Shown here: in pieces, positions 24,743 to 36,071 of the stretch | Position numbering within the stretch: the first letter of the stretch is position 1 | Layout of the letters: each line of letters begins with the position of its first letter | NCBI GenBank assembly: GCA_003342895.1 | Contig: PTFA01000042.1 | Coordinates: 2,968,716 to 3,032,715, forward strand | DNA: 64,000 nucleotides | Direction of reading: 5' to 3' | Origin: Casuarius casuarius | Lineage: Eukaryota > Chordata > Aves > Casuariiformes > Casuariidae | Translations under genes and position numbers: made by a program | Notes under the pieces: model-generated | Databases searched by the model: none | Seen by the model: only the letters and a program-made list of their open reading frames with translations | Told to the model about the DNA's origin: nothing

Positions 24743-25697
24743 AAAGGAGTTTTTCCATTGTACACTGTGGAGTCTGGTTTGGGCTGAGTGACCAAAATAG
24801 CAATACTGCGCATGCCATTGTATGCAAAAATATAGAAATAGTTATATATAGCTTTTTCAGGATAACCCACTGTCCAATTTCAGCACGTGGAAAAATCTCC
24901 AGAATTTGGCACTCACGTAATAAATCCACTCTTTTTAATATATTAGTAGGAATTCTATAAATGTATTACAGATGTTATGACCCTGAAAAGAGTAAAGTCT
25001 GAAGCAGCTATAAGACAGTTGCCAGAGGTAACCTATTCTTGTGAAGAACATTCCAAATTTGCTACTATTCAGAAACTCTGCAAACGTATCCTCACCATAG
25101 AAAAAGACAACAGTAGAACTGGGCTGCATTTAGGAACAACACATCCAGTCCTACTGAAGAGGTTCTGAAATCATGCATATCCTGTTTTCTTGGATTTCAT
25201 ATTCATAAACAGAAAATGTGGCCAACTCTCCCAAAACTAGCTCTATTCTGCCCCCAAAATTCTCACTTCACAGCTAAACAAAGTGTTCTTCAGCACTGCT
25301 TTGTTACAAAGAAGGTTTTGGCTAGAACTATCTCACCCTTATTCAAGAATAATATAGAATTACTCAGGCCAGAGAGGCAGACGAAAAACAGCTTTTTCAG
25401 ATGAGAGGCATATGGAAATAATTATAAGGAAAATAGAAAGACAGATCATGTCAAATGCAAAGTTTGCCATCTCTTCCTGATCATCTGAACAAATTTTATA
25501 GCCCACAGATACTGTGAGAGGTTACAGGAAAGAAGCTTTCATTTGGATAATATTTTTAAGACATTTTCCTGATATTTGCCACCTGTTACATCAATGTTTT
25601 GCCACAAAAAAGGATGCCAAACTGACTCATCAACAAGAGAAGAGGAGTAGTCAAAAAAGTTCTAACTTGCTGCTTCACCTCAATCCAGGACAACTGA

Positions 25698-25730
25698 GAA
25701 GAGTGGGAATTTCCATAGACTGCAATATTT
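25698..25730 (+). repeat. Palindromic ancient repeat, short fragment
   Basis: AGAGTGGGAATTTCCATAGA followed by CTGCAATATT parallels the central motif (GTGGGAGTTTTGCCATTGACTTCAAT) of the family seen at 17765. The fragment is short and the assignment rests on that single motif. Confidence 0.35.
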
Positions 25731-25943
25731 GTGAGTTGCATATGCCATGTAAACAGCACAGGACATCTTTAAAGTAACTGGAATAAGAGTTTCCACTGAG
25801 AAGCAAAGCTTTTAGCACAAATGTGGCAGTGGTGGTAGCTCTGCTTACCTTACCATGAGCACAGAAAGAGGAAAGACCAAGTAAGCCATTTCTGAGGGCA
25901 CATGATGTGTGGGCTGAAAAAGACAGCATATAATAAATAGCAC

Positions 25944-25968
25944 ATCATATCATATCGTATCATATCAA
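25944..25968. repeat. (ATCAT)n pentanucleotide repeat
   Basis: Five units: ATCAT, ATCAT, ATCGT, ATCAT, ATCAA. The third and fifth each differ by one base, so this is an imperfect microsatellite. Confidence 0.8.
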
Positions 25969-26239
25969 TTTCATCTTCACTGGTCTGAATTTTCTGAGCA
26001 GCCTTCTGTGGATCAACATGAAGGTAGTTTCCTCTGCAGTGCTGCCATTGAGCAGATGAGTCAGCCCTTTTCAGGAAGCTGGAGCTGGGTCTCTGGCAGG
26101 TCCAAGTACGTTTTGTTGCAGAAAATTTGCTGAATTTCTCTAACTAAAGCAGGACTAACAGCCCAATATTTGCTCATCACTTTCCATGCTAGAAATGTTG
26201 GGCCATCTTTCTAGAACTGCTCCATAATTTGCAGCAGGA

Positions 26240-26540
26240 CTTCCTAATTTGACAAGCAGATGCTTTCCAGCTCAGGCCACCTTTATACTTGTTTTTGCCT
26301 CCATCGCCTTCATTACCAGTCCCCATCTTCCTCCCAGTTGGTATGCACAGCCATTTCCTCCTGTGCTAACATCTCCAATGTTTCTGTCATTTCTGCCTCA
26401 CTCTCCCTCTTTATTTCAACCTGCATAACTGAATATCTATGACTTACAGAATATTCCATGTTGATTGCCTGTCTTCTCAGCTCCAATTACCTGACACTTT
26501 CTCTCCTCTTTCCCTCTTTCCTCACTTCACCTTCTTCACT
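26240..26540. repeat. Pyrimidine-rich tract
   Basis: C/T-rich + strand (CTCTCCTCTTTCCCTC and related words) with interspersed ordinary sequence. No repeat unit and no gene signature. Some short phrases echo the 22.6 kb tract, but shared composition explains this. Confidence 0.5.
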
Positions 26541-27858
26541 TGTTCCTGTGGGCCGTGCTCATCAGTACACACAGGGCAGCCTGGCTGTGGTGGAGGGAGA
26601 CTGGAGCTGCTGCCTTTTCTCTGCCTTTTGCTCCTTCCAGGGGGACAGGAGCAGGCTGGTCTAATTGAATCATTATAGATTCATTTAGATAGATTGATAG
26701 ATAAAGGGACACAAAAATAACACTATTCATGTATTCGAATGCTTTAAACCATTTCTAACATAATGAATGTGATATCAGAGGTGTAGATGAAGTATCTCAT
26801 GGTAGGCTACAGTGGTACAAAGATTTGACAGTGTTCATTTCAACAGACCCTCTTTGCTCCCTCAGGACCTCAAATGAGAGATTGGTTTGCCAATCCTGCT
26901 TCTCATCAACAGAAGCCTGTACCATATCATTCTATTAGATATTCTGTCCCTCGTAAGGCAGAAGGACAGATAAATGGAGCATGCTGTTAAATCAACCCTA
27001 CTTTAAACTACTTTTTTTTATAAGAACTTCTATGGCTTTGCTAAAACCATCGATCCTTTCACAATTATCCATACGCTGCATTTCATTCTTGACTTAGTTT
27101 TCATAAGAGTGATTGTTCTTTCAGGAACATATAAAGCAAGATTCCAAAAACAAGCTTATTTTATTAAGCTCAATTATTAAATTTTCTCTGACATTTGCTG
27201 TTCATATTTGCTGGTAAGCATTTATACATTAATATTTTTTGAGTTCATGTGGAGTTTAACAATATGAATTTCTTATCAGTGAAAAGTACAGTGTTCATTG
27301 GCAGAAGCTAAGTATATGAAGAATTAACAGTTATCAAATCTGGAGGGAAAACAATTTTTGTTAGAGGCTGTTGCCAACTGTCATGCTTTCGTTTGCAGAC
27401 ATGAATTTCCCTTTGCTGACCATCAGCTGCAGTCAGTCTCATAACATTCATTTCATTTGCACACGGCATACTCATGCAAGCCCTAGATCTCAGTCCTATT
27501 TGTACGGTAGTGAATATTTTCAGTAATTTCGGTGGAAGCAGAGTTGGAATCCTCACTAGAGAGACATGTTTCATCACTGCTCTGATCACTTCTACTTAGA
27601 TATACACAGGATCAAGCAATCTTTTGGACTTTGCCAGCTTTGATACTTGTTGGTAGGAATGACTGATTAGCCCGCAGAATATTTAACCAATGAATAGCCA
27701 CACCTACATTTCAAATATGGGGATCTTTGCTGAAATATTCCTTTCTCATCTTCCTTCTAATTTCTTCTTTAAGCAAAAAGCCAAGATGTTCCACAGAAAG
27801 CAGACAGCTGATTTCCATTAAAGACTTTTCATTAAAAAATTGTTTCATCAGAAAAAAG

Positions 27859-27887
27859 TTTTCCATAAAAAATAGTTGAATGGAAAA
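27859..27887. repeat. Short inverted repeat in A/T-rich patch
   Basis: TTTTCCAT at 27859-27866 pairs perfectly with ATGGAAAA at 27880-27887 across a 13-base loop. It sits inside a stretch (about 27830-27900) of alternating A-runs and T-runs that resembles other patches in this window. Confidence 0.5.
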
Positions 27888-28128
27888 AATTCTTCACCAA
27901 CCCAAATAGTTTCCCATTTTAAATAGCTAGCATTTGACATATTCTTCTTGGGATACCCAGTACAGATTTAACTATTTCATTGCTGTGTTGGAATATCACA
28001 GGTATTTTCAAGCTAACCAGACTCTAGTCTTAAACTTTGTAAACCCAGCCCTACTTGTAGATTTCTTTTCAGCCATTTTTAGCACGTAAGTTGGAGAAAG
28101 GGACCATCTCAGATGAACTAGGGCTTAC

Positions 28129-28274
28129 ACTGGGGGCTGAGTAGTCTTGTTCTTTAATGTAACTCTTTTGCAAGGCTGAGTAATCTTGTTCTTTAATGTA
28201 ACTCTTCTGCAAAGCTTCAGCAGCATTCAGGGTGCCCACTGGAAAGCAGTTCATCCCTTCACTATCATATGACA
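28129..28274 (-). CDS. Candidate internal exon, unknown gene
   Basis: On the - strand a frame of 68 codons is open from 28275 to 28069. The segment 28274-28129 is bounded upstream by a pyrimidine-leaning acceptor ending GTCTTCTGCAAG and downstream by a donor-like AGT/GTAAGC, which would give a 146-base exon. The predicted peptide (SYDSEGMNCFPVGTLNAAEA, then two copies of LQKSYIKEQDYSA) has protein-like composition with mixed charge and no low-complexity bias beyond the duplication. The duplication is 39 bp and keeps the frame. I do not recognise the protein and see no neighbouring exon with the right phase. A chance ORF remains quite possible, so this is only a candidate. Confidence 0.25.
28135..28212. 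repeat. 39-bp tandem duplication
   Basis: Two adjacent 39-base units (28135-28173 and 28174-28212) differ at only two positions. The period is a multiple of three, and on the - strand it duplicates 13 codons (ALQKSYIKEQDYS) without breaking the frame. It lies within the exon-like ORF described separately. Confidence 0.9.
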
Positions 28275-28525
28275 CTTGCAGAAGACAAATCTGACAAAGC
28301 CATTGATGCAGGCACTCAGCCTGGCACTGTCTCTATTCCCTTTTCGGCCAAACACCTTCTTTCTCTTTTTTTCCCCCTCCTTCACGTTCTTAACTAACAG
28401 ATTGTTTTATTTCTCATCTTTTCTTGCACAATAACTTTTCTTTCCAAAATTATAAAACAAGATCTTATTATAATTTGGTAAACATTAATATTTAGCATCA
28501 AAAAAATTTACCATGTAGCATTACC

Positions 28526-28549
28526 GATAGATAGATAGATAGATAGATA
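28526..28549. repeat. (GATA)6 microsatellite
   Basis: Six uninterrupted GATA units. It is a typical tetranucleotide locus and could vary in length between individuals. Confidence 0.95.
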
Positions 28550-29410
28550 ACTATTTTTCTCTGTCATTCAGACAAGAAGGAACTGTGGGACTGTTGAGGC
28601 CACTACATGCTAATTGCAAGGAAATGCTGACTTTCCAGCAATAACTGCTGCGTATTTCTGGAGTGTGATATAAATGTGCTATAAGCTTTGGTAATGGTCT
28701 GACAGATTCCGTAACAGCCTACAAAGTCTTTATAGAAATGGAATAGTGACTAGCTATGACACAACCAGCGTGTTACACATACCAAAGAGCAGTGGTGCTA
28801 AAGAATGAGAACAAAGCTCTACACAACCAATGATTTTTCTCTCTGAGCTGTGAAAGAGATTTTAAGCAGATGTAGAGCCAAGTTTCTCAACAACTAGTCA
28901 GAAGAAGGGTGCATCCCCTCCTCTTACTCCCAGTAGCAAAGAAACTAGTACATTTATTATGTAAGAGAGTAGAATGGAACAAAAATTATTCAAACTGCCT
29001 TAAAAAATGGAATAGAGAATTTGAGAAAAAACATGCGATAAAACTTGCTGAAACTTATCTCTGGCTTATATCACCCCATTTAGTTTTAGGGTTGTCCTTC
29101 TACCCCGATTCACCACACAATCTTTTCTCCTTGCTCAGATGAGAAACTCAGTGATACTAAGAAAAAAAATAAAATGACATCCTGTTTGATCCTCCAAGCT
29201 CTTCCACATGCAAAACACTATTGGTGCAGTTAACATTTGTTTCAGGTTCATATTGTAAAGTTTTATCTTACAGAAGAAAATGTTGGAAAACTGAAAGCAA
29301 CAGCATGGTCCTCCTTCCTTTCACACACAAATGATACAAGAATCCACATAGAGCTCACTTGGATTATTCAATTAAATAAGGAGGCTCCTGAAAGGATCCA
29401 GTAACATGTA

Positions 29411-29482
29411 CACGCAGGAGTAGTTGGACCTTTGAGCTTAAAGGTTATATTCACTTAAGTGCTTAAGTGTTAAAAGGATTGA
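29411..29482 (+). repeat. Palindromic ancient repeat, 'TTAAGTGCTTAAGTG' type
   Basis: GCAGGAGTAGTTGGACC followed by GAGCTTAAAGGTTATATTCAC and TTAAGTGCTTAAGTG matches the alternative core of the same kind of old amniote repeat (caggagtagtcccattg ... gcttaaagttaagcacatgcttaagtgc). The GTAGT...CTTAA spacing is preserved although many bases have changed. Confidence 0.45.
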
Positions 29483-32189
29483 ACTGAATGGTCGAGTTAT
29501 TTAATTCAGACTGCTCTGGACACTTCATAACAAACCTTAATACCTGTACACCATGCACACCAAGAAAATGTTTAATCTAAACAAATGAGTTGAAAACTCA
29601 GATAAACAGAATGGACGAACATTTATGGTGTCTATGTACTATACATTACAATATTATCCACCGGCAAAACACCTTTGACAATGCCACGGTTTCACAAAAC
29701 TGCCTCAACAATGTTAATGATCTCTTATCTGGCAATTTCAATGTTCAGCATGCCAGTAAATAAGCTCCAACAGCTCAAAACAAGGCATCTTTGAACTAGT
29801 CTAGTTTTTTTCCCAGAGAAATGCTTTTTCATGACTAAAACTGTCCAGGTGGAACAACTTGACTTTTCCATATAAACTGAAGTAAACATCTTGAGATAGA
29901 TGTGGTTAATTAAACATCTTCATTAAATAACAAAAGAGCAGCTTACCCAGGTAAAATCAGTCAGTCACATTTCTGTAAAAACAAAGCCTAAGAGAGATAC
30001 AGAAAATATCAGCGGGGTTTGACTGAGTATGAAGGATTTCTGAAACACCGCTCACTATTTTTAATGAAAATTTTAAGGTATAGCTAAAGCAATTATTAGA
30101 TGACAGCTTTCTTTGACTCAGTTTTCTTGCTTAAGGATGGAATTGTCTGCAGCTGAATGCAGTATGTCACAAAATCACCTGGCTTAGTCCATCTGCAACA
30201 CAGACAGACCCCAGTCTATATCAAATACAAAAGCTTTCTTTTAAAAGATCTAGTACACCACAAAAGCAATATACTACAAAATTGTAATCAGTGAGGGGTT
30301 TTTTTTCTACATTTTAAGTGTAACAGTTCCTGTGAATAGGATATTCAAAGAAAACCAGACACAGCAATAACATCTAGAACAAGGGTCCTGAAGGACAGAG
30401 ATGTCAGCTGAGGGCCTTCACACTGGATCCATCCAAAACCATCTAGCACAGTAACCAGTCTCGGACAGTGACAGTAGCAGAGAGTTAAGGAAAGAGCAAA
30501 GACAATACAGGGCAGGTATACAATGCCCTTGCTGTACTGTCCCAGTCAGGTACAGTTTAGGATCTTCCTGAACCAAACACTGTACTTTTTGAGTATTGTA
30601 AGCTGAAAAAAAAAATCAGAGTTCTAAAATTGTCTATCTGCACAGAATCTGTTAAGTCTGGACCTCTAAAATCGGTAATATACAGGTCACCAAAGTATTC
30701 AGAAAGTAATCTTACTGAAAAATATTGAGAGTTTCAAGGACAGCTATAAAACCACGTAATTGTGTATTGAAGACTGCTATGACAAGAGGCATAATGAAAG
30801 TGAAGAGGAAGTTTAAAAATTATTGGGGGTGTGATTAGAAAAGAAGGAAATTGCCTTGTGGAAATAAGTCTGAAAAGAGCATGGATTTACAACATAGATG
30901 ATTGGATAAAATTAAGGATCAATCAGGCAATAAGAAAACATGACACTGCCCTTCAAACTGAGGAGAGTTGCCAATGGCTCTGATTTTAAGTATCTACAGG
31001 TCATGTGTGTATCTTCCAGCTCCCATTAATACCAATGAGAGCCACCAGTATCTAAGAGCCAGCCATCTTCTACAGCTCTTACGATTTATCCATGTCTTTT
31101 CTTCTGCCATTGTGTCCCTAAGATTTATCTTAGCCACTACCTTTATAGTGAAATTTATCTGAGAGGGGTAGCTACAATTAATGTGGGATCTAATACATTT
31201 TTGCTTCCATTCTACTGGCACAAAAATGAGAATTGAAGCTAGCAAATGCTATTCACAATACACAATAGGGTGCATGTACATTTACAGCGTAATACAAAGT
31301 TGGAACACTGTCCTCTAGGTCTCAGGGACTGAGTACAATAGGCACTTTTCTGTTTGAAGGACTAGTGGTTTACAGACATGGAGAAGGATATGAAGTAAAA
31401 TTCAGATCCATATGACATATTTTTCCATTGAAATTTGGAGAGGTGGAAGCTGGTATGAAACATCTGGGAAGAAAGAAAAAGTACAAGGTAAAGTATCATG
31501 TCACAGTATTATATACAGTGAAGGGTAAGCTCTATATAAGAAAAAAATGGATACATGTTTGTAGGCATCTCAAAACACTGTTCTAAAAATTGTATTAAAC
31601 TTGTAGATGCCAAGAAAATACAATCTCTTGGCATCTAAAAGCAGCTTTCTCCTTTTGCCCGGAGTCTACTTTGTAGTTACCTAAATATACCAACAAGCAA
31701 TTCTGACATGTCTTTGCTTAAATGTGGTTATATAAAGTAATACAAAAATAAGTTTTGGCTTTGCTGCAAATGTGCATAATGGAAAGACAAACATTATTAA
31801 AAAGACCATCATTTTTAGTGATTAAAATAATCCACAACAGAAAAAAAAATCTTCTGTAACTTTCCAAGTTCCCATTTATCATAGTTTTGCAAAAAGAAGC
31901 CACAGTAATTTCATTTTTCTTGACTTCTATTAAAAAGATCAATACATATGATTCCAAAGAGTCTCGGCTCATGAAAAGATGGAGCTAGTCTGTAATCACA
32001 TCTGAAAGTATTGGTTGTCATTAGCAGTAAGATTGATCTGTAAAGACAGTCAGCCCAGAGTGAAAGTACTTAAAAATTTCCATTGGGCTATTGCTGAACA
32101 ACACTGCCCAGCAACCTTTCACCTTCCAGATAATTAAATACAGATAACGAATTACCATATTAGAAGGAAGAATTGCATTGGGGATATAC

Positions 32190-32400
32190 AATAGATGCTC
32201 ACTTTAGTAAAGCAGTTCCAAATCTCTGAATAATGATTTTGTTTTGTGCATAAAACCTAATGAGCTCTGACAGTATAAAGTCATTTTTCAGCATGCATTT
32301 AAATCTGGCTTGTCAAATAAGATATTAATAAGTCACCTGAGGTACAAGAATTGCTAATGGCCTGCAGCATAACCATGCAAGTCTTCATATCATTTTAGCT
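32190..32400. promoter_or_regulatory. Candidate conserved non-coding element
   Basis: Repeat-free sequence with closely spaced AT-rich binding-type words (GAATAATGATTTTG, GCATAAAACC, TCAGCATGCATTTAAAT, GATATTAATAAG, GCTAATGG). No ORF of note. Assigned on texture alone. Confidence 0.2.
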
Positions 32401-32792
32401 GAAGAGGAGAGGATCAAGTGGGCTTTGCCAGGAGAAGCCTTCTACTAGGAGCCAGAGAGACATTTTGGTTCTACCAAAACCCATTGACTTGTCTGAGGAC
32501 GTAGACCCTCCCACGGACAAGCCTTACCAGCCTGCAGCTGCCCCTGCTGTGTCGTAAGACACCCTCTGTGCCCCTCACACTTCCTGATCCAGAGATGGTC
32601 TTGGAGAGCAGTGAAAAGAGATGAGACTCAGGAATTTTGGGGTGGTCAAACTGAGTCATTTTCAAACGATTCTGCTGAGAGATCTTTATAAATGTACTAT
32701 CCCCAAGAGACAGTAGCAAACTCAAAAACAGCAGGTATCCACTTCTGTCCTTCAATCCCCTCCACGTTTGTAGCAATGTGACTTCAAATTAT

Positions 32793-33575
32793 TGACTGGT
32801 TTGGTTGCAAGAGACCTCTGGAGGTCATCTGGTCCAGCACCCCCACCCATACCATTGTCAGCTTTGAACTTAGGCCAGGTGGCTCAGGGCCTTGGTTTAC
32901 CGCTATTTTGAATATTGACAAGCAGGAGGATCCCACAGCCTCCCTAGGCACCCACCCCTGTGTCTGACCACCCTCACTGTGAAAACTGTTCTCCTGATCT
33001 CTAATCAAAATTTCCCTTGTTGCAATCTGTCTGTTGTCTCTTGTTCTACCACTTCGTGCCTTCAAGAAGAGTTTCACTGCATCTTCTCTGCACCTTCTCA
33101 TTGGATAGTTGAAGACAGCAATAAAATTACCCCCCTGAGCAGTCCCTCTCCTCGCACCTCATACACCCCAGCTCCCGACTGTCTTGGCAGCTCTCCACTG
33201 TTCGTGTTCAGGCCCTGGGGACGCCAGCAGTCCTCGCTGTCCCTGACCAGCCCCAGTCCCATCTCAGCCCAGCCTGGGGCCATCAGTCCCTGCCCCTTGA
33301 TGTCGCAGTGGTGCTGGCTCCAGCCCTGCCATGGTCATACCCCTGCCTGGCCACAGCCCCCAGAGAGACCCAACCTCACCGTACAGGGACAGTCTCTCAA
33401 TGTTTATTCTCGTACTGAGGGACCCAAAACTGGACACAGTACCCTATATGGCAAGTGCCCAAGTGGCACTCCAAATGTCACTGCCAGATATTGAATTAAG
33501 GGGAATAATCCTTTCCCTTGTCCTGCTGGCTTTGACCATGTGTTTCTATCAATCCACTTGCTGATATGGCCAAAA
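32793..33575 (-). mobile_element. CR1 LINE, old decayed copy in reverse orientation
   Basis: Read on the - strand, this begins near 33575 with text matching the CR1 ORF2 C-terminal region, including TACTGTGTCCAGTTTTGGG at about 33426-33450. It continues through a section corresponding to RRCREDAVKLFLKARSGRTR at about 33041-33101 and ends near 32793 with the 3' UTR phrase GACCTCCAGAGGTCTC. The frame is broken several times, for example after IRDQEN, where the expected tail shifts frame. The terminal octamers are absent. A GC-rich block at about 33180-33390 does not line up well with CR1 and may be an insertion or a strongly diverged part. The damage shows this copy is considerably older than the + strand copy at 35622. 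Boundaries are good to roughly 20 bases. Confidence 0.85.
33180..33390. other. GC-rich block inside the old CR1 copy
   Basis: About 210 bases of C-rich + strand sequence, with many CCAGCCC and CCTGCC words, interrupt two stretches that clearly match CR1 on the - strand. It could be GC-biased divergence of CR1 sequence or a separate insertion. It contains no recognisable repeat of its own. Confidence 0.4.
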
Positions 33576-35621
33576 TCTTGTGTGATTCCCTGTCCCTTTT
33601 GTAACTGCGGCTCTACCTACTGCTATTGAACTGGCTTTAGAGTGAAAAGGTGTCATCTGCTAAGCTTGCTTTCCTCTAAGCAGTTTTGCCTAATTTGTAC
33701 AGGTGTGCAAAGAAGGTCAACAAGCAAGGGACACATTTATGCCTCCAGCAAAGCCCCCATGGACCCAGTGAGGATTTGCCTATTACATAGGTCCACTCAG
33801 AACCACTGTGGTTTGCATAGGATCTCTTCAGAGCATGTGACAAGGCCATGTTCGAAACTGTTTGAAAATACAGTGCAAAATTATGATGATATTAAGGTCT
33901 TAGACCTGAGATTTTGTGATCATCAAGTTTGATCAAAATATTTCGAATAAGACTGTGAGGCAAGACCAATAACCTTAGAGCTTTAGTAGCCTTCTCTGGT
34001 CAAGGTAAAGTTCTTATAATTGAGAGGGAGGAAGTGAGTAGACAAGAGGAAGATAGAGGGAAAAAAATGAATTTTCAGTGTGAAAGGAAAAGAACTACAG
34101 GAGAAAAAAAGTCTTGAAAAGAGAAAGAAAGCAACAGTAGTTTTGGCAGCTTCCATAACTTGGGATGTTAGTGAGTCACCACAGAGCAGCAGTTCTCAGC
34201 TTGCACTATAGCGTATCCTATAGGTTATAGCAGCAAAACATCATAAAGGATTTTCATTTAGCAATGGAAAATGCATAGACATTAGTCTCCTGAAACTTAT
34301 TATGAGCCCAGGAGCTGAGGTGGAGAATATAGGGCTAACAACATTACATTTTCCTTACTGTCCAAATAATCCCAGAAGCCAAGATGAGTACCATGTTCAT
34401 ATGAGAGAAATGTTTATAAAAGCTTTACATGGCTGTTTCATATAAGAAATAAGTTCGGTAAATGGCATGTAATTTGGAGTCTTCACACAGTTGGTAGGTC
34501 TGGAAAGGATATTCTCAGCATTTTTCCTGAACATACTGTAACACAAGAGAAGCTATTTTTTACTGCTTCTAAATAAAATAATGTACGAGAGCATGTTTTT
34601 ATGGAAATACCATAAGGAAGGAATGCTCAGTTTCCTGGTATTTCCTCTAAAAATACAATGGAGAAGGTGTTTTCTTATGTAATTCCAGTGAATAAGAATG
34701 AATTTGGAAAGGAATTATTATTCTTTTAAATACTTGAATTATATTTCCCTTCTAAAATGTGGTTCATGCTCCCAAATTAGATCTTGTGGTAATATTTTTC
34801 TTCCACCAAAAATTTGCCTTAAATCTATGACAGGAGAGTATGATTTCAGGCAGCACTTTTTGACTTCTCATTATTTCCTAATACCATCACAGCACTGCAG
34901 TTAAATACATACATTTTTTTTTCAAAAGTCAGTTAAAGTTGACACATAAAAACAAAAAATTACATATTCTGTCACACCTTTTGCAAAAGCGAGGCACTTA
35001 AAAGTAAGGAAATGACTGGATGAGTGCTTCACTCATTTTCTATTGGCCAGTAGATAAATGCAAACAGCTTGGACAATTCAAATAGTGCCATCTGTGGCTG
35101 ATTCACAACCGCCTAACTCTCTGTATGACCCACTCGGGGAGCTTGGCAGGAGCTTGTACCAGAGGATTGTGTCACAGCATCCTGTTCAGCCCCATCCTGC
35201 TCCCAGCATAATCTACAGTTTATTAAATCCCAACATATCTTCTGTACTCTAACAGTAACAGTTGGCACAGTGGATTCATCCTCCATTCTCCAGGTTTGGA
35301 GTTCAACTTCACTACAACCGAAATTGAGAATTTTTCCCATTTGAGCTGTACAAGGGATAGCAGTTATATCGAATGAGATCCTGTCTCTTTTGATTTCAGT
35401 TAGCTCTGTAATTCGCCCACTATTACGTCTGCTTCAAAGAATTAGCTACTGCACCAAAACTAAACAGCAGTAGCTCTAGCCTGTAGAGTGTTTTGGTATC
35501 ACTTTTTCCTTGATTTGGTATCATAATACTTTCTTTAAAAAATGTTATCTAGTAATTGCAATTATCAGCTGACAAATAAATAAGAAAAATGTCCAGAAGT
35601 GGAATAAATGTGGCAAAACAC
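33576..35621. other. Unique spacer between the two CR1 copies
   Basis: Two kilobases of AT-rich sequence with a purine-rich tract at 34020-34135 and no other recognised element. The CR1 copies on either side are in opposite orientations. Confidence 0.6.
34020..34135. repeat. Purine-rich low-complexity tract
   Basis: GAGAGGGAGGAAGTGAG and similar words give a strongly A/G-biased + strand over about 115 bases. No unit length is visible. Confidence 0.6.
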
Positions 35622-35635
35622 TTAGGACTACAAAG

Positions 35636-35983
35636 ATGATTAAGGGACTGGAGCATCTCTCCTATGAGGAAAGGCTGAGAGAGCTGGGACTGCTTAGCCT
35701 GGAGAAGAGAAGACTGAGAGGAGATTTTATCAATGTATACAAATATCTGAGGGAAGGGTGTAAAGAGGATGGGGACAGGTTATTTTCAGTGGTGCGCAGC
35801 AACAGCACAAGAGGCAATGGGCACAAACTGAAACACAGGAAGCTCTGTCTGAACATGAGGAAAAACAACTTTACTGTGAGGGTGACAGAGCACTGGACCA
35901 GGTTGCCCAGAGAGGTTGTGGAGTCTCTGTCCTCGGAGATATTCAAAACCCGCCTGGACTCAGTCCTGTGCAACGTGCTCTAG
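35636..35983 (+). pseudogene. C-terminal fragment of CR1 ORF2 (reverse-transcriptase polyprotein)
   Basis: A 115-codon open frame encodes the extreme C-terminus of the CR1 ORF2 protein, downstream of the reverse-transcriptase catalytic core. Recognisable stretches include MIKGLEHLSYEERLREL at the start, RGNGHKLKHRK in the middle and RLPREVVES near the end, all characteristic of this tail in avian and turtle CR1 elements. The frame continues upstream of the first Met for about four codons before the truncation point, so this Met is an internal residue and not a true start. The apurinic endonuclease and the YADD-type polymerase motif lie in the missing 5' part, so no enzyme activity is expected. 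The frame has no internal stop or frameshift, which is unusual for a dead copy and implies recent insertion or chance survival. Gene predictors often mis-call such fragments as hypothetical proteins. Confidence 0.9.
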
Positions 35984-36071
35984 GTGACCCTGCTTGAGCA
36001 GGGGAGTTGGACTAGATGATCTCCAGAGGTGCTGCCCAGCCTCAACCATTCTGTGATTGTGTGATTCTGTG
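35984..36071 (+). repeat. CR1 3' UTR and terminal octamer repeats
   Basis: The segment after the ORF2 stop holds a GC-rich stem-loop-like stretch (CCTGCTTGAGCAGG at about 35988-36001) and the line GGACTAGATGATCTCCAGAG common to CR1 3' UTRs. It finishes with three 8-bp units at 36048-36071. In CR1 the 3' UTR hairpin and octamers are thought to be what the reverse transcriptase recognises to start copying. The middle unit has one substitution (ATTGTGTG). Confidence 0.85.

Larger units (their letters stand above)
22437..28128. other. Unique non-coding DNA with pyrimidine tracts
   Basis: Holds the two pyrimidine-rich tracts, the 23.1 kb hairpin, two short palindromic relics and the pentanucleotide repeat. 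Frames reach 96 codons but carry no signature. Confidence 0.65.
28275..32792. other. Unique non-coding DNA
   Basis: Contains the GATA microsatellite, one palindromic relic (29411) and the candidate element at 32190. No gene is seen. Confidence 0.65.
35622..36071 (+). mobile_element. CR1 LINE, 5'-truncated copy
   Basis: This is the 3' end of a chicken-repeat-1 (CR1) non-LTR retrotransposon. It opens inside ORF2 (frame visible from about 35624), keeps an uninterrupted reading frame to a TAG at 35981-35983, then has a short 3' UTR and stops at three tandem octamers (ATTCTGTG at 36048, ATTGTGTG at 36056, ATTCTGTG at 36064). Those terminal octamers are the CR1 hallmark, replacing the poly-A tail of other LINEs. 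Severe 5' truncation is normal for CR1, from incomplete target-primed reverse transcription. The open frame suggests a younger insertion than the - strand copy 2 kb upstream. No target-site duplication was evident, as expected for this family. It cannot move by itself because the endonuclease and most of the reverse transcriptase are missing. Confidence 0.95.

Noticed and set aside
28526..28549. Short regularly repeated units considered as a CRISPR-like array
   Set aside because: It is an uninterrupted GATA microsatellite with no spacers, in a vertebrate genome.
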